From the NCBI RefSeq assembly GCF_900095265.1, contig NZ_LT607653.1:308696-372695 (forward strand): a stretch of 64,000 bases of DNA, in the 5' to 3' direction. This document shows, one piece after another, positions 10,056 through 19,422 of this stretch. Position 1 is the first letter of the stretch. Every line of letters starts with the position of its first letter. The position numbers and the translations under genes were made by a program. The DNA is from Janthinobacterium sp. UMAB-56. GTDB lineage: Bacteria > Pseudomonadota > Gammaproteobacteria > Burkholderiales > Burkholderiaceae_D. The notes under the pieces were generated by a model that made no database searches, had not been told where the DNA came from, and saw only the letters and a program-made list of their open reading frames with translations.

Positions 10056-10369
10056 ATTTTCCTCAAATGAGGGTGGGGTCAATAATGCCTGGAATTAACC
10101 ATACGCTGGTTCGCCATCCATGCTTCCTGGAATGCATTTAGAAGATGGGGACAATGGGCACGAATTCAATGTTCTTGGAAGGTGCGACCAGAGGTATGCA
10201 GGCGGGGATGGCTGAAATAATAACCCATTTTTTCAAAGCGTGGCGATTATTGCAGAAAAACTTGAGGCATAGCGCCGGTATATCGCCTGCGCGCGCGCCG
10301 GCAGGGCGGCAAAGCCGCATGCCTGCTGGCCTGCAGCGCCATGCCCAGCCTCCCAACCCTGCTCCGCGC
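10056..10369. other. Intergenic stretch between trxA and the receiver gene
   Basis: About 310 bases holding the trxA leader and promoter region and the 3' end of the receiver transcript. A small GC hairpin (GCGGC AAA GCCGC, near 10307-10319) has no U tract. I see no convincing gene or full promoter. Confidence 0.4.
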
Positions 10370-10828
10370 TCAGGCTTGCACGCCGGCCTGACGCGCCGTG
10401 TGCTGCAATTGCAAGTTCACCATGAGCTGCAATTCCGCGCTTTCCATCGGCTTGCGGAAAGTGCCTAATATATGCAGGCCATTGGCCACGGCCAGGCGTT
10501 CGGCGGCCAGGCGCACGGCCGAATGCAAGCCTGACAGCAAGACCACGCCGCCGCGGAAGCCATTGTCGGCCGCCATGCGCAGGAATTCGATGCCGTCGAT
10601 GTCGGGCATGGACAGATCGCAGATCAGCAGGTCGGGCTGGTGCTGTTTCAGGGTGGCCAGCGCCTGTTCGCTGTGCGATTCGCAGCGGATGTCGAACGGA
10701 CCCATTTGTTCGAGCATGTCGCTGAGCACGTCGAGCATGAAAACGTCGTCGTCCAGCAGCAGCACGCGCAACGGCGTCAGGCCTGCTTCATTGTCTTCCC
10801 CGCTCGCTTGGTTTGATACAGTATTCAT
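10370..10828 (-). CDS. Response regulator, receiver domain only
   Basis: A 152-residue CheY-like protein with no output domain. LLLDDD (residues 23-28) forms the acidic pocket, the phosphoacceptor is Asp71 in LICDLSMPDIDG, and FRKPMES contains the conserved lysine near the C-terminus. The frame is open to 10918, but AGGACG before the ATG at 10828 and the start of the receiver fold support the shorter form. It follows the hybrid kinase gene by 73 bases on the same strand, so it is a likely phosphorelay partner of that kinase's Hpt domain. The target of the pathway is unknown. Confidence 0.85.
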   Translation of the reverse strand: MNTVSNQASGEDNEAGLTPLRVLLLDDDVFMLDVLSDMLEQMGPFDIRCESHSEQALATLKQHQPDLLICDLSMPDIDGIEFLRMAADNGFRGGVVLLSGLHSAVRLAAERLAVANGLHILGTFRKPMESAELQLMVNLQLQHTARQAGVQA

Positions 10829-10901
10829 CGTCCTGTCTTTCTGTTTATATGCTGCATCGTTATCGATGCCGGTACCTTGCCTCAAAGAAATTTGGCGGTA
10901 G

Positions 10902-13900
10902 CTAATCGTCATTGGCAAAGCTGGTGTTATTCATGATTTGTTCGGTAATCTGTTCCAGCAGGGGCCACAGGCGCGTGACGATGCACCGTGCCCGCTCTGC
11001 CTCGTCGGCCGGCGCGCCCGGCGCCAGGGTTTCCAGGTTGTGGCACAGCTCGGCCAGCCCCAGGGCGCCCACGGTGCGCGCCGATGACTTGATGCGGTGC
11101 CCCAGTTCGCGCACCTGGTGCACGTCGCCGCGCGCCAGGGCCGCATCGATGTCGCCAAAGCCATCCTGCGTGGTCTGCAGGAACTTGAAGGCGAACTTGC
11201 GCACTTTTTCCGGGTTGTAGCCCAGCAACTTGGCCAGGATGGACAGGTCGATCACCTGCGGGTCGCCTGCCAGGGTGGTCTTGAAGGCGGGCGCGGCGCG
11301 GCTGCGCGCCGGTGGCGGCGGCGTTTCGTGCGCCGGCAGCCAGCTGGCGATGGTCTGGTACATCATGGCCGGCTGGATGGGCTTGGAAATGAAATCATCC
11401 ATGCCCGCTTCCAGGCAGCGCACGCGGTCTTCGCTGGTGGCCGTGGCCGTCATGGCCAGCACGCGCAGGTGTGCCAGTTGCGGGTCGGCGCGGATGTGGC
11501 GCGTCGCTTGCAAGCCATCCATCAGCGGCATCTGCACGTCCATCAGCACGCAGTCGAACTGGGTCTGGCGCAGCAGGTCGAGCGCCTCTTCGCCATTGTT
11601 TGCCAGACAGACGGAGGCGCCCGCTTCCTCCAGCAATTCCAGCGCCACTTGCTGGTTGAAGGTGTTGTCTTCCACCAGCAGGATGCGCGCATGCTTGAGC
11701 GTGCGCAGCACCAGCGCCGCGTCGGCGCTGGCGCGCATGGCGGCTGCCGTCTGCACCATGCTGTCGAGCATGGCCGGCGCGGCCTGGTCGGAAATGCCCA
11801 GGTTGGCTGTAAACCAGAAGGTGCTGCCGGCGCCGGGACGGCTGTCGACGCCCACGTCGCCGCCCATCAGCTGCGCCAGTTGCTTGCAGATGGCCAGGCC
11901 CAGGCCCGTGCCGCCATATTCGCGCGTGGTGGAGGTATCTGCTTGCTGGAAGGACTGGAACAGCTTGCTCATTTCGTCCTGCGACAGGCCGATGCCGTGG
12001 TCGCACACTTCAAAGCGCACCAGGCAGTGTTTCGCGTCCGCTACCACCTTGCGCACTTTCACGGTAATGCTGCCCTGTTCGCTGAACTTGATGGCGTTAT
12101 TGGCGTAGTTGATCAGCACCTGCCCCAGGCGCAGCGGGTCGCCGACGAGCACGGCCGGCAATTGCGGGTCGATCTCGAACAGCAGTTCCAGGTTCTTGCC
12201 GGCGGCGCGCGGCGCCACCACCGTCATCAGGGTTTGCACGACATGGTCGAAACTGAAGTTGACGCGCTCGATTTCCAGCTTGCCCGCCTCGATTTTCGAG
12301 ATATCGAGGATATCGTCGATGATGCCCAGCAAATGTTCCCCGGCGAAGCGGATTTTTTCCAGGTAGTCGCGCTGGCGCGGTTCCAGATCCGTCTTCAGGG
12401 CAAGATAGGCCATGCCGATCACGCCATTCATCGGCGTGCGGATTTCATGGCTCATGTTGGCCAGGAATTGTCCCTTCGCCAGGCTGGCTTCTTCGGCCAC
12501 CTGCTTGGCCTGGTCCAGCTGCTCCGTGCGCTGCGCCACGCGCTCTTCCAGATGTTCATTCAGTTCGCGCAAGGCGCTTTCGCTGCGCTTGTGATACGTG
12601 ATGTCCGTCAGGCTGGCCACCACCATCCCCACCTTGCCGTACTCATCGCGGATGGCCTCGGTATTCACGGAGAGCCACGACAGGCTGCCGTCGGGCTGCT
12701 GCACGCCCATCAGCACGTCGCGCATGGCGACACCCGTCGACAGGGTGATGTGCACGGGATGGCTGCGCTGGTCGAAGGCGGAACCGTCTTCGCGGATGGC
12801 TTGCCACAGGCTGCGGTTGGCCTGACTGGCCGGACTGGCCGCCAGCATGCGTTCGGCGGCAGCATTGCTTTCCAGGATGTGGCCGTGGCTGTCCTGCACC
12901 ACCAGGCCGTTCGTCACGGCGCCAAACACGGACGCCATGCGCTGGCTCGAGTTCGACAGGGCGATCGACGCCTGGCGCCGTTCCGTGATGTCGGTGATCA
13001 TCGCCAGGGTGCCGCCCGGCTCGCCATTGTCCGACTGGATGCTGGTACTCGACAGCAAGCCCCACAGGCTGGACTGATCCTTGCGGAAGAAACGGAAATC
13101 GACCTGGTCCGGCTGGCTGGCCTGGCTGCCGTGGCTGGCCAGGCGGCGCTGCATCAGCAACTGGCTGTCGCGGTCCATGAAGTCGAGCAGGGGACGGCCC
13201 AGCATTTCCTGCACCGTGTAACCGAGCATGTGTGCCATCTTCGGGTTGACGAATGTGGTCTTGCCATTTGCATCCGTCATCCAGATGCCTTCGGCGGCCG
13301 TCTGCACGATCAGGCGGTAGCGTTCCGAACTGGCGTGCAGCGCTTCCTCGGCGCGTTGCCGCTGCGTCATGTCGCGCAGCGAGACGATGGAATACACTTG
13401 CCCTGCCATGTGCAGCGGCGACAGGCTGACCTTGGCAGGGAAATGCGTGCCGTCGCGGCGGCGCGCCATCATCACCCGGCCTGGCAGGCTGTGCCGCGCT
13501 TGCGGGTCGCCCACGGCTTGGCTGGTCGTGCTTTCCGGTACCAATTGCTCCAGCGACATGCCCGTTAATTCGGCCAGCGGATAGCCGAAGCAGCGCGCGC
13601 CGATCTGGTTGGCGTAATGCACCTTGCCCTCGACGTCGGCCACCAGCATGGCTTCGGGCGCCGCTTCCAGCATCGAACGCATGCGCGCTTGTTCGTCCTG
13701 CTTGCGCTCGCTGATATCGCAGACGATGCCGCTGGCCTGCGTGGCGGCGCCATCCGAGGCGCGCGACAGCACGGCGCCGCGCGCCAGCAGCCAGCGCCAG
13801 TGGCCATCGCTGTGCCGCAAACGGAATTCGCAATTGAAGGTGCCGGGAGCCTGGCCGTCCAGATGCTGGCGAAACGCTAGACTCAGGCGTGCGCGGTCGT

Positions 13901-14366
13901 CGCGGTGGACTTCGGCCAGCCAGTCGTCCAGTGCATGTTCGAGCCGGGCATTTTTGTCGCCCAACACGTCCTGGTACTGGGGCGCGAACTGCAGCCGGTC
14001 GGTCTGGCGCCGCCAGGTCCAGCCGGCCATGGCGGCACCGCGCAAGGCTTGCACGGCATCCTGTTCGGCCTGGGCATGGGCGGGCAGTAGCCGGCGGCGC
14101 AACTGTTGCCGCAGCCGCCAGGTTTGCCAGCAAGCCACTCCCGCCAGGGCGGTGGCGCTGGCGGCAGCATACGGCCACAGCAGTGCCGGCGCCATGCCGT
14201 GCGCCGCCTGCACCGGCAGCGAAAGCGCCATGCCTGCCGCCAGCATCGTACCGGCGAGCCGGCGCAGCGCAGGGCGCCGTCGGCGTGATGCGCTGAAACT
14301 CGTGTGGCGGCAATACGACAAATGCATCCCTTTCTGGGGCATGATTGGACCGGGCTGGCAGTGCAT
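10902..14366 (-). CDS. Four-PAS hybrid sensor histidine kinase with receiver and Hpt domains
   Basis: A 1154-residue membrane-anchored sensor. An N-terminal hydrophobic pair (near 35-80) is followed by four successive PAS/PAC modules (about 110-220, 225-340, 345-465, 470-590), each ending in a variant of DITERR. A coiled linker then leads to HisKA with [12 protein letters not shown] (His near 640), HATPase with [13 protein letters not shown], a receiver with [11 protein letters not shown] (Asp near 942) and a C-terminal Hpt domain with [13 protein letters not shown] (His near 1090). This is a BarA-like complete phosphorelay in one chain. Alternative starts are the ATGs at 14366 and 14327; neither has a strong ribosome binding site. 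The receiver gene downstream is probably co-transcribed. The stimulus is unknown; the chain has no CHASE or cache domain that I can see. Confidence 0.88.
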   Translation of the reverse strand: MHCQPGPIMPQKGMHLSYCRHTSFSASRRRRPALRRLAGTMLAAGMALSLPVQAAHGMAPALLWPYAAASATALAGVACWQTWRLRQQLRRRLLPAHAQAEQDAVQALRGAAMAGWTWRRQTDRLQFAPQYQDVLGDKNARLEHALDDWLAEVHRDDRARLSLAFRQHLDGQAPGTFNCEFRLRHSDGHWRWLLARGAVLSRASDGAATQASGIVCDISERKQDEQARMRSMLEAAPEAMLVADVEGKVHYANQIGARCFGYPLAELTGMSLEQLVPESTTSQAVGDPQARHSLPGRVMMARRRDGTHFPAKVSLSPLHMAGQVYSIVSLRDMTQRQRAEEALHASSERYRLIVQTAAEGIWMTDANGKTTFVNPKMAHMLGYTVQEMLGRPLLDFMDRDSQLLMQRRLASHGSQASQPDQVDFRFFRKDQSSLWGLLSSTSIQSDNGEPGGTLAMITDITERRQASIALSNSSQRMASVFGAVTNGLVVQDSHGHILESNAAAERMLAASPASQANRSLWQAIREDGSAFDQRSHPVHITLSTGVAMRDVLMGVQQPDGSLSWLSVNTEAIRDEYGKVGMVVASLTDITYHKRSESALRELNEHLEERVAQRTEQLDQAKQVAEEASLAKGQFLANMSHEIRTPMNGVIGMAYLALKTDLEPRQRDYLEKIRFAGEHLLGIIDDILDISKIEAGKLEIERVNFSFDHVVQTLMTVVAPRAAGKNLELLFEIDPQLPAVLVGDPLRLGQVLINYANNAIKFSEQGSITVKVRKVVADAKHCLVRFEVCDHGIGLSQDEMSKLFQSFQQADTSTTREYGGTGLGLAICKQLAQLMGGDVGVDSRPGAGSTFWFTANLGISDQAAPAMLDSMVQTAAAMRASADAALVLRTLKHARILLVEDNTFNQQVALELLEEAGASVCLANNGEEALDLLRQTQFDCVLMDVQMPLMDGLQATRHIRADPQLAHLRVLAMTATATSEDRVRCLEAGMDDFISKPIQPAMMYQTIASWLPAHETPPPPARSRAAPAFKTTLAGDPQVIDLSILAKLLGYNPEKVRKFAFKFLQTTQDGFGDIDAALARGDVHQVRELGHRIKSSARTVGALGLAELCHNLETLAPGAPADEAERARCIVTRLWPLLEQITEQIMNNTSFANDD

Positions 14367-14448
14367 GATGGGCGCTCAAATAAACGCCGATGGTAGTTTC
14401 TGGCGGCAACTATAGCATCGAATATTTAGTCGGAGTATTTAAGTTCTG

Positions 14449-14494
14449 AAACAGCCAAAACGGGGTTTTTTTTGCCCCGGAATGGCTGTTTTTT
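14449..14494. terminator. Nested terminator hairpin between hutC and the hybrid kinase
   Basis: Outer arms AAACAGCCA and TGGCTGTTT enclose a second stem CGGGG/CCCCG with an eight-T loop. A T run follows on the plus strand, and TTTT follows the inner stem on the minus strand. It most likely ends the minus-strand hutC transcript. Confidence 0.65.
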
Positions 14495-14572
14495 CCGTGA
14501 TTTGGTGAGAATTAGTGAGAAAGTTGAGGTGAAATCGTGCTATGGAATCAGCAGTCCGCGGAACAATCGATC

Positions 14573-15292
14573 TCAGCTAAAACTACCGGCGAACTGATAG
14601 CGGTGCCCGGGATGCCACATGGTGGCGATCGAGGCGATCTTGCCGCCGGAGCGCGTCTGGCGGCGCAGCACCAGGCAAGCCTGTTTCGTGTCGATGGCCA
14701 GCATTTCGGCGATATCGCGCGGCGCCGACAGCGCTTCGATGCTGTAGGTGGCGCCTTGCAGGGGCGCGGCGGCCATCAGGTATTCGTTCGGCGTGATGCT
14801 GGAAAAATCCTGCGTCATATAGTCGGGCGCGCATTCGGGATTGACCCAGCGGTCTTCCACCTGGATCGGCACGCCGTTTTCAAAATGCACGATCAGCGAA
14901 TGAAACAGCGGGTGTTCCGGCGGCAGGCCGAATTGCTTGGCCAGCAAGTCGGACGCCTTGGTGCGTTCCAGCAATTGCAAGCTGCTGCGGTGGATATGTC
15001 CGCGCGCCCGCACTTCATCGGCGATACTCTTGATTTCCAACAAGGTCGCCTGGTATTTTTGCTGCGCCACATAGGTGCCGGAACCCTGGCGCCGCGTCAG
15101 CACTTGCTCGCTGGTCAGTTCGCGCACGGCGCGGTTGACGGTCATGCGCGAGACGCCGAATTGCTTCACCAGCGCTTGCTCGGAGGGAATCACGTCGCCT
15201 TCCTTCCAGCGTCCGGCGGCGATGCCGGCTAGCAAAAAATCCTTGATGCGCTGGAAAATGGGCGTATTTTCTTGGGTATTGTGGTCGTCCAA
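14573..15292 (-). CDS. hutC: Histidine utilisation repressor HutC (GntR family)
   Basis: A transcriptional repressor of hut genes that releases DNA on binding urocanate. An N-terminal GntR winged helix contains SEQALVKQFGVSRMTVNRA (near 40-60), then the UTRA ligand-binding domain contains ERYW-like substitutes such as VEDRWVNPECAPDYM. The frame is open to a GTG at 15358, but a TTG at 15292 preceded by GGAG seven bases upstream gives 239 residues, the usual HutC length, so it is preferred. It sits about 5.8 kb from hutU and on the opposite strand, unlike the usual adjacent arrangement. Its probable target is the dyad at 21122-21137. No matching dyad was found upstream of hutC itself. Confidence 0.88.
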   Translation of the reverse strand: MDDHNTQENTPIFQRIKDFLLAGIAAGRWKEGDVIPSEQALVKQFGVSRMTVNRAVRELTSEQVLTRRQGSGTYVAQQKYQATLLEIKSIADEVRARGHIHRSSLQLLERTKASDLLAKQFGLPPEHPLFHSLIVHFENGVPIQVEDRWVNPECAPDYMTQDFSSITPNEYLMAAAPLQGATYSIEALSAPRDIAEMLAIDTKQACLVLRRQTRSGGKIASIATMWHPGHRYQFAGSFS

Positions 15293-15472
15293 TGCGGTTT
15301 CTCCGGGGCACGGGCAGGGCGCGCCGCCGGCTGGAGGCGCGATGGCCGATTTTAGCACCGAGCGCGATGCCTGCCGCCAGCCTTTTTTGAATTCAAAAGC
15401 AAGCGCCGGAGTGTGGCACGCATAGGCGCTGGCTATGCTGGCGACTTATTATTGACCTGCACGGAGTTCGCC

Positions 15473-16528
15473 ATGGAACACGCTTATCTGACTGACGATG
15501 AACGCTGGGATGCGCTGCAGCGGCGCGCGCCTGACGCCGACGGCGTCTTTTATTATTCGGTGCGCACGACGGGTGTGTATTGCCGGCCTTCCTGCGCCGC
15601 GCGCCCCGCCTTGCGCCGCAACGTGGCGTTCCACGCCAGTTGCGAACAGGCGGAGGCGGCCGGTTTTCGTCCCTGCCTGCGCTGCAAACCCAACTTGCCG
15701 CCACTGGCCCAGCGCCAGGCGGCCATCGTGGCCGATATCTGCCGTTTGATCGATGCCAGCGACGAGTTGCCAGACCTGGACAGCCTGGCACAAGCGGCTG
15801 GCATGAGCCGCTTTCACTTTCACCGCATCTTCAAGACGCACACGGGCATCACGCCGAAAGCCTATGCGGCGGCGCGGCGCGGCGAGCGCCTGAAGGCTGG
15901 CTTGCTGGGCGCGGCGAACGTCACGGAAACGCTATATGCGGCCGGTTTCAACTCCAGCGGCCGCCTGTATGCGGCCACGCCGGGCTTGCTGGGCATGACG
16001 CCGGGCGCCTTCCGCGCCGGCGGCAGCGGCGCCGTGATCCGCTTTGCCATCGGGGCCTGCTCGCTGGGCGCCATCCTCGTGGCCAGCACGGACAAGGGCA
16101 TTTGTGCCATTCTGATCGATGACGACCCGGAAGTGCTGTTGCGCGACTTGCAGGACCGCTTTCCCCGTGCCGAACTGCGCGGTGCCGAGTCCGAGTACGA
16201 GCAAACGGTGGCGCAAGTTGTCGGCCTGGTCGAGGCGCCGGGCCTGGGCCTGGACTTGCCGCTCGACGTGCGCGGCACGGTGTTCCAGCAGCGCGTGTGG
16301 CAAGCCTTGCGCGACATTCCCGCCGGCAGCACGGTCAGCTATGCCGAGCTGGCGCGGCGCATCGGCGTCCCGCAAGGCGCGCGCGCCGTGGCGGGCGCCT
16401 GCGCGGCGAATGCGCTGGCCGTCGCCATCCCCTGCCATCGCGTGGTGCGCAACGATGGCGCGCTGTCCGGCTACCGCTGGGGCGTGGATCGCAAACAGGC
16501 GCTGCTCGAGCGCGAGGGCGAACGGTGA
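15473..16528 (+). CDS. ada: Bifunctional methylated-DNA repair protein and transcriptional activator Ada
   Basis: A 351-residue protein repairing O6-methylguanine and methyl phosphotriesters. The N-terminal Ada zinc domain reads RTTGVYCRPSCAARPALR with the acceptor Cys37 and Cys41, then FRPCLRCKP supplies two further zinc cysteines. An AraC-type helix-turn-helix follows (MSRFHFHRIFKTHTGITPK, near 110-130). The C-terminal MGMT domain carries AIPCHRVVRNDG with the acceptor cysteine near 320. A GGAG motif six bases before the ATG at 15473 decides the start over the open frame reaching 15413. Its stop overlaps the GTG of the next gene (GTGA), so the two are translationally coupled. Methylated Ada normally activates its own operon. 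Confidence 0.95.
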   Translation: MEHAYLTDDERWDALQRRAPDADGVFYYSVRTTGVYCRPSCAARPALRRNVAFHASCEQAEAAGFRPCLRCKPNLPPLAQRQAAIVADICRLIDASDELPDLDSLAQAAGMSRFHFHRIFKTHTGITPKAYAAARRGERLKAGLLGAANVTETLYAAGFNSSGRLYAATPGLLGMTPGAFRAGGSGAVIRFAIGACSLGAILVASTDKGICAILIDDDPEVLLRDLQDRFPRAELRGAESEYEQTVAQVVGLVEAPGLGLDLPLDVRGTVFQQRVWQALRDIPAGSTVSYAELARRIGVPQGARAVAGACAANALAVAIPCHRVVRNDGALSGYRWGVDRKQALLEREGER

Positions 16529-17214
16529 GGGCGCTGGACTGGCAGCAGATCGAGGCTGAGCTGAATCAGTATGGTTGCGCCGTCGTGCCTGGCTTGCTCG
16601 ATGCTGGCGCCTGCGCGGCGCTGGCGGCGCAGTATGACGACGCGTCGCGCTTTCGCAGCAAGGTGGTGATGCAGCGCCACGGCTTTGGACAGGGCGAGTA
16701 CCAGTATTGGGCGCATCCGCTACCCGAGCCGGTGGCGGCTTTGCGCGCGGAACTGTATCCGCCGTTGGCGCTCATCGCCAACCGCTGGCACGCCGCCATG
16801 GGCCTGGACAGCCGCTTTCCCGTGGCGCATGCGGATTTTCTTGCACGCTGCCATGCGGCCGGTCAGACCCGGCCCACGCCTTTGCTGCTGCGCTATCGCG
16901 AAGGCGATTACAACTGCCTGCACCAGGACCTGTATGGCGAACACGTGTTTCCGCTGCAACTGGCCGTGTTGCTGTCGCGCCCGCACGAGGATTTCACTGG
17001 CGGCGAGTTCGTGCTGACGGAGCAGCGCCCGCGCATGCAGTCGCGCGCCGAAGTCGTCCCTCTGGCCCAGGGCGATGCCCTTATCTTTCCCGTCGCGCAG
17101 CGACCCGTCAATGGCACGCGCGGCAGCTACCGCGTGAACATGCGCCATGGCGTGTCGCGCCTGCGCACGGGCTTGCGCCACACCCTGGGCATCATTTTTC
17201 ATGATGCGAGCTGA
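16525..17214 (+). CDS. 2-oxoglutarate/Fe(II) oxygenase of the DUF2086 family, coupled to ada
   Basis: A 229-residue protein starting at a GTG that overlaps the ada stop codon. The dioxygenase iron motif is visible as CLHQDLYGEHVFPLQ (HxD near residue 133) and the distal histidine/arginine as VNMRHGVSRLRTG near the C-terminus. The family (DUF2086, COG3826) has been annotated as an oxygenase acting on alkylated DNA, in the manner of AlkB but with different sequence. Position directly behind ada supports a role in the adaptive response, as for alkB in E. coli. The DNA substrate is an inference, since the family is scarcely tested. The long open frame upstream of the GTG is only a shadow of ada. 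Confidence 0.85.
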   Translation: MRALDWQQIEAELNQYGCAVVPGLLDAGACAALAAQYDDASRFRSKVVMQRHGFGQGEYQYWAHPLPEPVAALRAELYPPLALIANRWHAAMGLDSRFPVAHADFLARCHAAGQTRPTPLLLRYREGDYNCLHQDLYGEHVFPLQLAVLLSRPHEDFTGGEFVLTEQRPRMQSRAEVVPLAQGDALIFPVAQRPVNGTRGSYRVNMRHGVSRLRTGLRHTLGIIFHDAS

Positions 17215-17289
17215 AGAGTAATCGTGACGCTTGAGTTTCCCGGATTACATGGCATGATGGCGGCTCCTAGTCATTCTTTCATTTCTGCC

Positions 17290-18945
17290 ATGTCCGTGTT
17301 GCTCCGCCTGCTGTGCCTCTTAAGCATTTTCCTGTTGCCCGCAGCCCATGCGGACGAGGGCGTGTCCGCGCTCGTTGCGCAGGCCGCTTCCGTCGTGGCG
17401 CCGTCACAAGCCGCTGCGGCCAGGACGGCGCCGCTGATGTTTGCCAACCGCAAGGTCGTCGTTTTCCGCGCCGCGCTGGCTGGCTATCTGCCCGATGAAC
17501 GGGCCGTTGGCGCACAGCGCCGCCTGGAAAGCGTGCTGGCAAAGAATGGCCCCTTGCAGACGAGCACGCGCATGATTCCCGAAGGCACGCAAGTGCTGCT
17601 CGATGGCGTGCAACTGTTTGTCGTCGTGCCTGGCGACGTCAATCAACTGGCGGGCGACACGACGGAAAGCGTGGCGAAAACGGCAGCCGTCGAGCTGAGC
17701 AAGGCTGTGTTTGACTATCGCGAGCAGAGCAGCTGGCGCTACCTGGCGATCGCCGCCGCCGTGTGTGCTGCCGCCACCCTGTTGTTCTGGCTGGTGTGGA
17801 TGGGCCTGACACGCTTTTACCGCTGGGCCAAGCGCCGCAGCGGCATCCTGCTGGCCTCGCGCCTGCGCGATGTGCGCCTGAAGAATGTGCGCGTGCTCGA
17901 TGCCGAGCATTACATCGCCTTCGCTTATCAACTACTGAGCGCCGTGCTGTGGGGCTTGCGCCTGATGGCCACGTATCTGTGGGCCGCCTTCGTGCTGGGC
18001 CGCCTGCCCTACACGCGTTCCTGGGGTGAGAGCCTGAGCGGCTACCTGTTCGACGTGGCGGCCGACGTCTTTCACGCCATCATCGGCGCCTTGCCGGGCC
18101 TGGTGCTGGTGTGCGTCATCTTTGCCATCGCGCGCCTGATCGCCGCCACGGCCGCCTCGCTGTTCAAGCGCGTGGAAAGCGGAGAGCTGCAAATCGGCTG
18201 GCTCGACAAGGACACGGCCCTGCCCACGCGCCGCATCGCCAGCGTGGTGATCTGGCTGTTCGCGCTGGCCATGGCGTATCCGTATCTGCCCGGCTCGCAC
18301 ACGGCCGCCTTCCAGGGGCTGTCCGTGCTGGTCGGTTTGATGGTGTCGATCGGCGCGTCGAGCATCGTGAGCCAGGGTGCCAGCGGCCTGATCCTCATGT
18401 ACACGCGCGCCCTGCGCAAGGGCGAATATGTGCGCGTGGGCGACTGCGAAGGCACGGTGGCCGATGTGGGCATGTTCGAGACGCGTTTGCGTACGGGCCT
18501 GGGCGAGGAAGTGGCGTTGCCGAACGCCTGGGTAATGTCGCAAACGACGAAAAACTATTCGCGCGCCCAGCCCGGCGGCGGCTTCGTGCTCGACACCACC
18601 GTCACCATCGGCTATGCCACGCCGTGGCGGCAGGTGCATGCCATGCTGGAACTGGCCGCGTCGCGCACGCCGGAGTTGGCTTCCGCGCCTAAACCGTATG
18701 TGATGCAGCAGTCCCTGCAAGATTATTATGTGCAATACCGCCTCGTCGCCTACGCCAGTGCCGAAGTCCCGCGCCAGCGCGCCGAAGTGCTGAACCGCTT
18801 GCACCAGAACATCCTCGACGTTTTCAACGAATTCGACGTGCAAATTACTTCGCCGCATTACATCGATGAGCCGAAAGAATCGCACGTGGTGCCGCCGGAG
18901 GAATGGTTCAGGGCGCCGGCGCAGCGGGGGGAGGAAGATAAATAG
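17290..18945 (+). CDS. MscS-family mechanosensitive ion channel protein
   Basis: A membrane channel of about 551 residues. It has a signal sequence (MSVLLRLLCLLSIFLLPAAH), a periplasmic N-terminal domain of about 140 residues, several membrane helices (near 155-180, 225-250, 265-300, 335-375) and the MscS pore/beta region with IGASSIVSQGASGLILMYTR, GEYVRVGDCEGTVADVGMFET and LPNAWVMSQTTKNYSR. It relieves osmotic downshock or modulates envelope stress. The reading frame is open to a GTG at 17224 and an ATG at 17254; the ATG at 17290 is chosen because it starts a clean signal peptide, but no start has a strong ribosome binding site. Confidence 0.85.
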   Translation: MSVLLRLLCLLSIFLLPAAHADEGVSALVAQAASVVAPSQAAAARTAPLMFANRKVVVFRAALAGYLPDERAVGAQRRLESVLAKNGPLQTSTRMIPEGTQVLLDGVQLFVVVPGDVNQLAGDTTESVAKTAAVELSKAVFDYREQSSWRYLAIAAAVCAAATLLFWLVWMGLTRFYRWAKRRSGILLASRLRDVRLKNVRVLDAEHYIAFAYQLLSAVLWGLRLMATYLWAAFVLGRLPYTRSWGESLSGYLFDVAADVFHAIIGALPGLVLVCVIFAIARLIAATAASLFKRVESGELQIGWLDKDTALPTRRIASVVIWLFALAMAYPYLPGSHTAAFQGLSVLVGLMVSIGASSIVSQGASGLILMYTRALRKGEYVRVGDCEGTVADVGMFETRLRTGLGEEVALPNAWVMSQTTKNYSRAQPGGGFVLDTTVTIGYATPWRQVHAMLELAASRTPELASAPKPYVMQQSLQDYYVQYRLVAYASAEVPRQRAEVLNRLHQNILDVFNEFDVQITSPHYIDEPKESHVVPPEEWFRAPAQRGEEDK

Positions 18946-18952
18946 CGCCGGA

Positions 18953-19112
18953 CTATGCGGGTTGAACGGGCAGATTGGAAACGATCAATGCCCCGGGCAT
19001 TGGTGTGCCATTGCGTGCTTCTTCCTTTTTTGTAATTGAAAAGCACGGCACTCCTTTTGAAGCTGTGACGACAGCGTATGCCATACGTGAAAAGGCTGAT
19101 CCGTCAGGGGAT
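18953..19112 (-). pseudogene. Remnant C-terminal fragment of an unidentified protein (possible immunity lipoprotein)
   Basis: About 51 codons on the minus strand read DGSAFSRMAYAVVTASKGV then PCFSITKKEEARNGTP, ending at a TAG at 18953. No start or ribosome binding site fits. The frame begins exactly where the neighbouring remnant ends in a TGA, as if two decayed pieces were fused. The pattern recalls C-termini of periplasmic lipoproteins annotated as putative type VI immunity proteins, but this is a weak recollection. Base composition is clearly less GC-rich than the flanking mscS and amidohydrolase genes, consistent with transferred DNA. Confidence 0.4.
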
Positions 19113-19357
19113 GTCGAACATAAGCTCATGATCGATATTATTGGCAGGAAGATTTTTTGGATTTTTAAAGAAATCACTCCGATACTCCGACTCAGGAAAA
19201 ACCATCTCCCCATCCGGCGTCATGGCCACGTTCTTCGGCTGCAAGCCAAACCATGGATACGGCACCCAAGCACCTTGACCTTGCTGTAGTCGATCGCATC
19301 CTGGAACAGCATCCACGCCAGTATTGACTGGGCACAAGGCCTGCGCGCTTTGACCAT
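19104..19357 (-). pseudogene. Frameshifted remnant resembling a VgrG-associated metallopeptidase-like effector
   Basis: Two minus-strand frames join into one protein-like text. From an ATG at 19357 the first reads SILAWMLFQDAIDYSKVKV. After a shift near 19275 the second continues AWVPYPWFGLQPKNVAMTPD, then GEMVFPESEYRSDFFKNP, and stops at 19104. The combination of FxDAIDYxxVKV, a W/F-rich stretch, NVAMTPDGEMxFPxSEYRxDF recalls the N-terminal part of putative zinc peptidases linked to VgrG/Rhs loci. The expected HExxH helix is missing, because the fragment ends before or at a degenerate IDHELMFDIP. It is therefore a dead remnant, not a working enzyme. Confidence 0.5.
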
Positions 19358-19377
19358 TTTGCCAATTTCTATACACT
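19350..19377 (+). promoter_or_regulatory. Candidate sigma-70 promoter of the amidohydrolase gene
   Basis: TTGACC (19350-19355) and TACACT (19372-19377) are separated by 16 bases, about 45 bases upstream of the ATG at 19423. The -10 is only a fair match. Confidence 0.35.
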
Positions 19378-19422
19378 CGTCTTTTCGCTCGTTTACTTAC
19401 ATTAACAGACCTGGAGATGGAA

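Noticed and set aside
11097..13568. 823-residue plus-strand open frame opposite the hybrid kinase
   Set aside because: Composition is that of an antisense shadow (rich in Ala, His, Gln, Arg), while the minus strand encodes a complete multi-domain kinase.
16861..16869. Second copy of the GGTCAGACCC core seen at the rho palindrome
   Set aside because: It lies inside the DUF2086 oxygenase coding sequence without the inverted partner, so it is chance.
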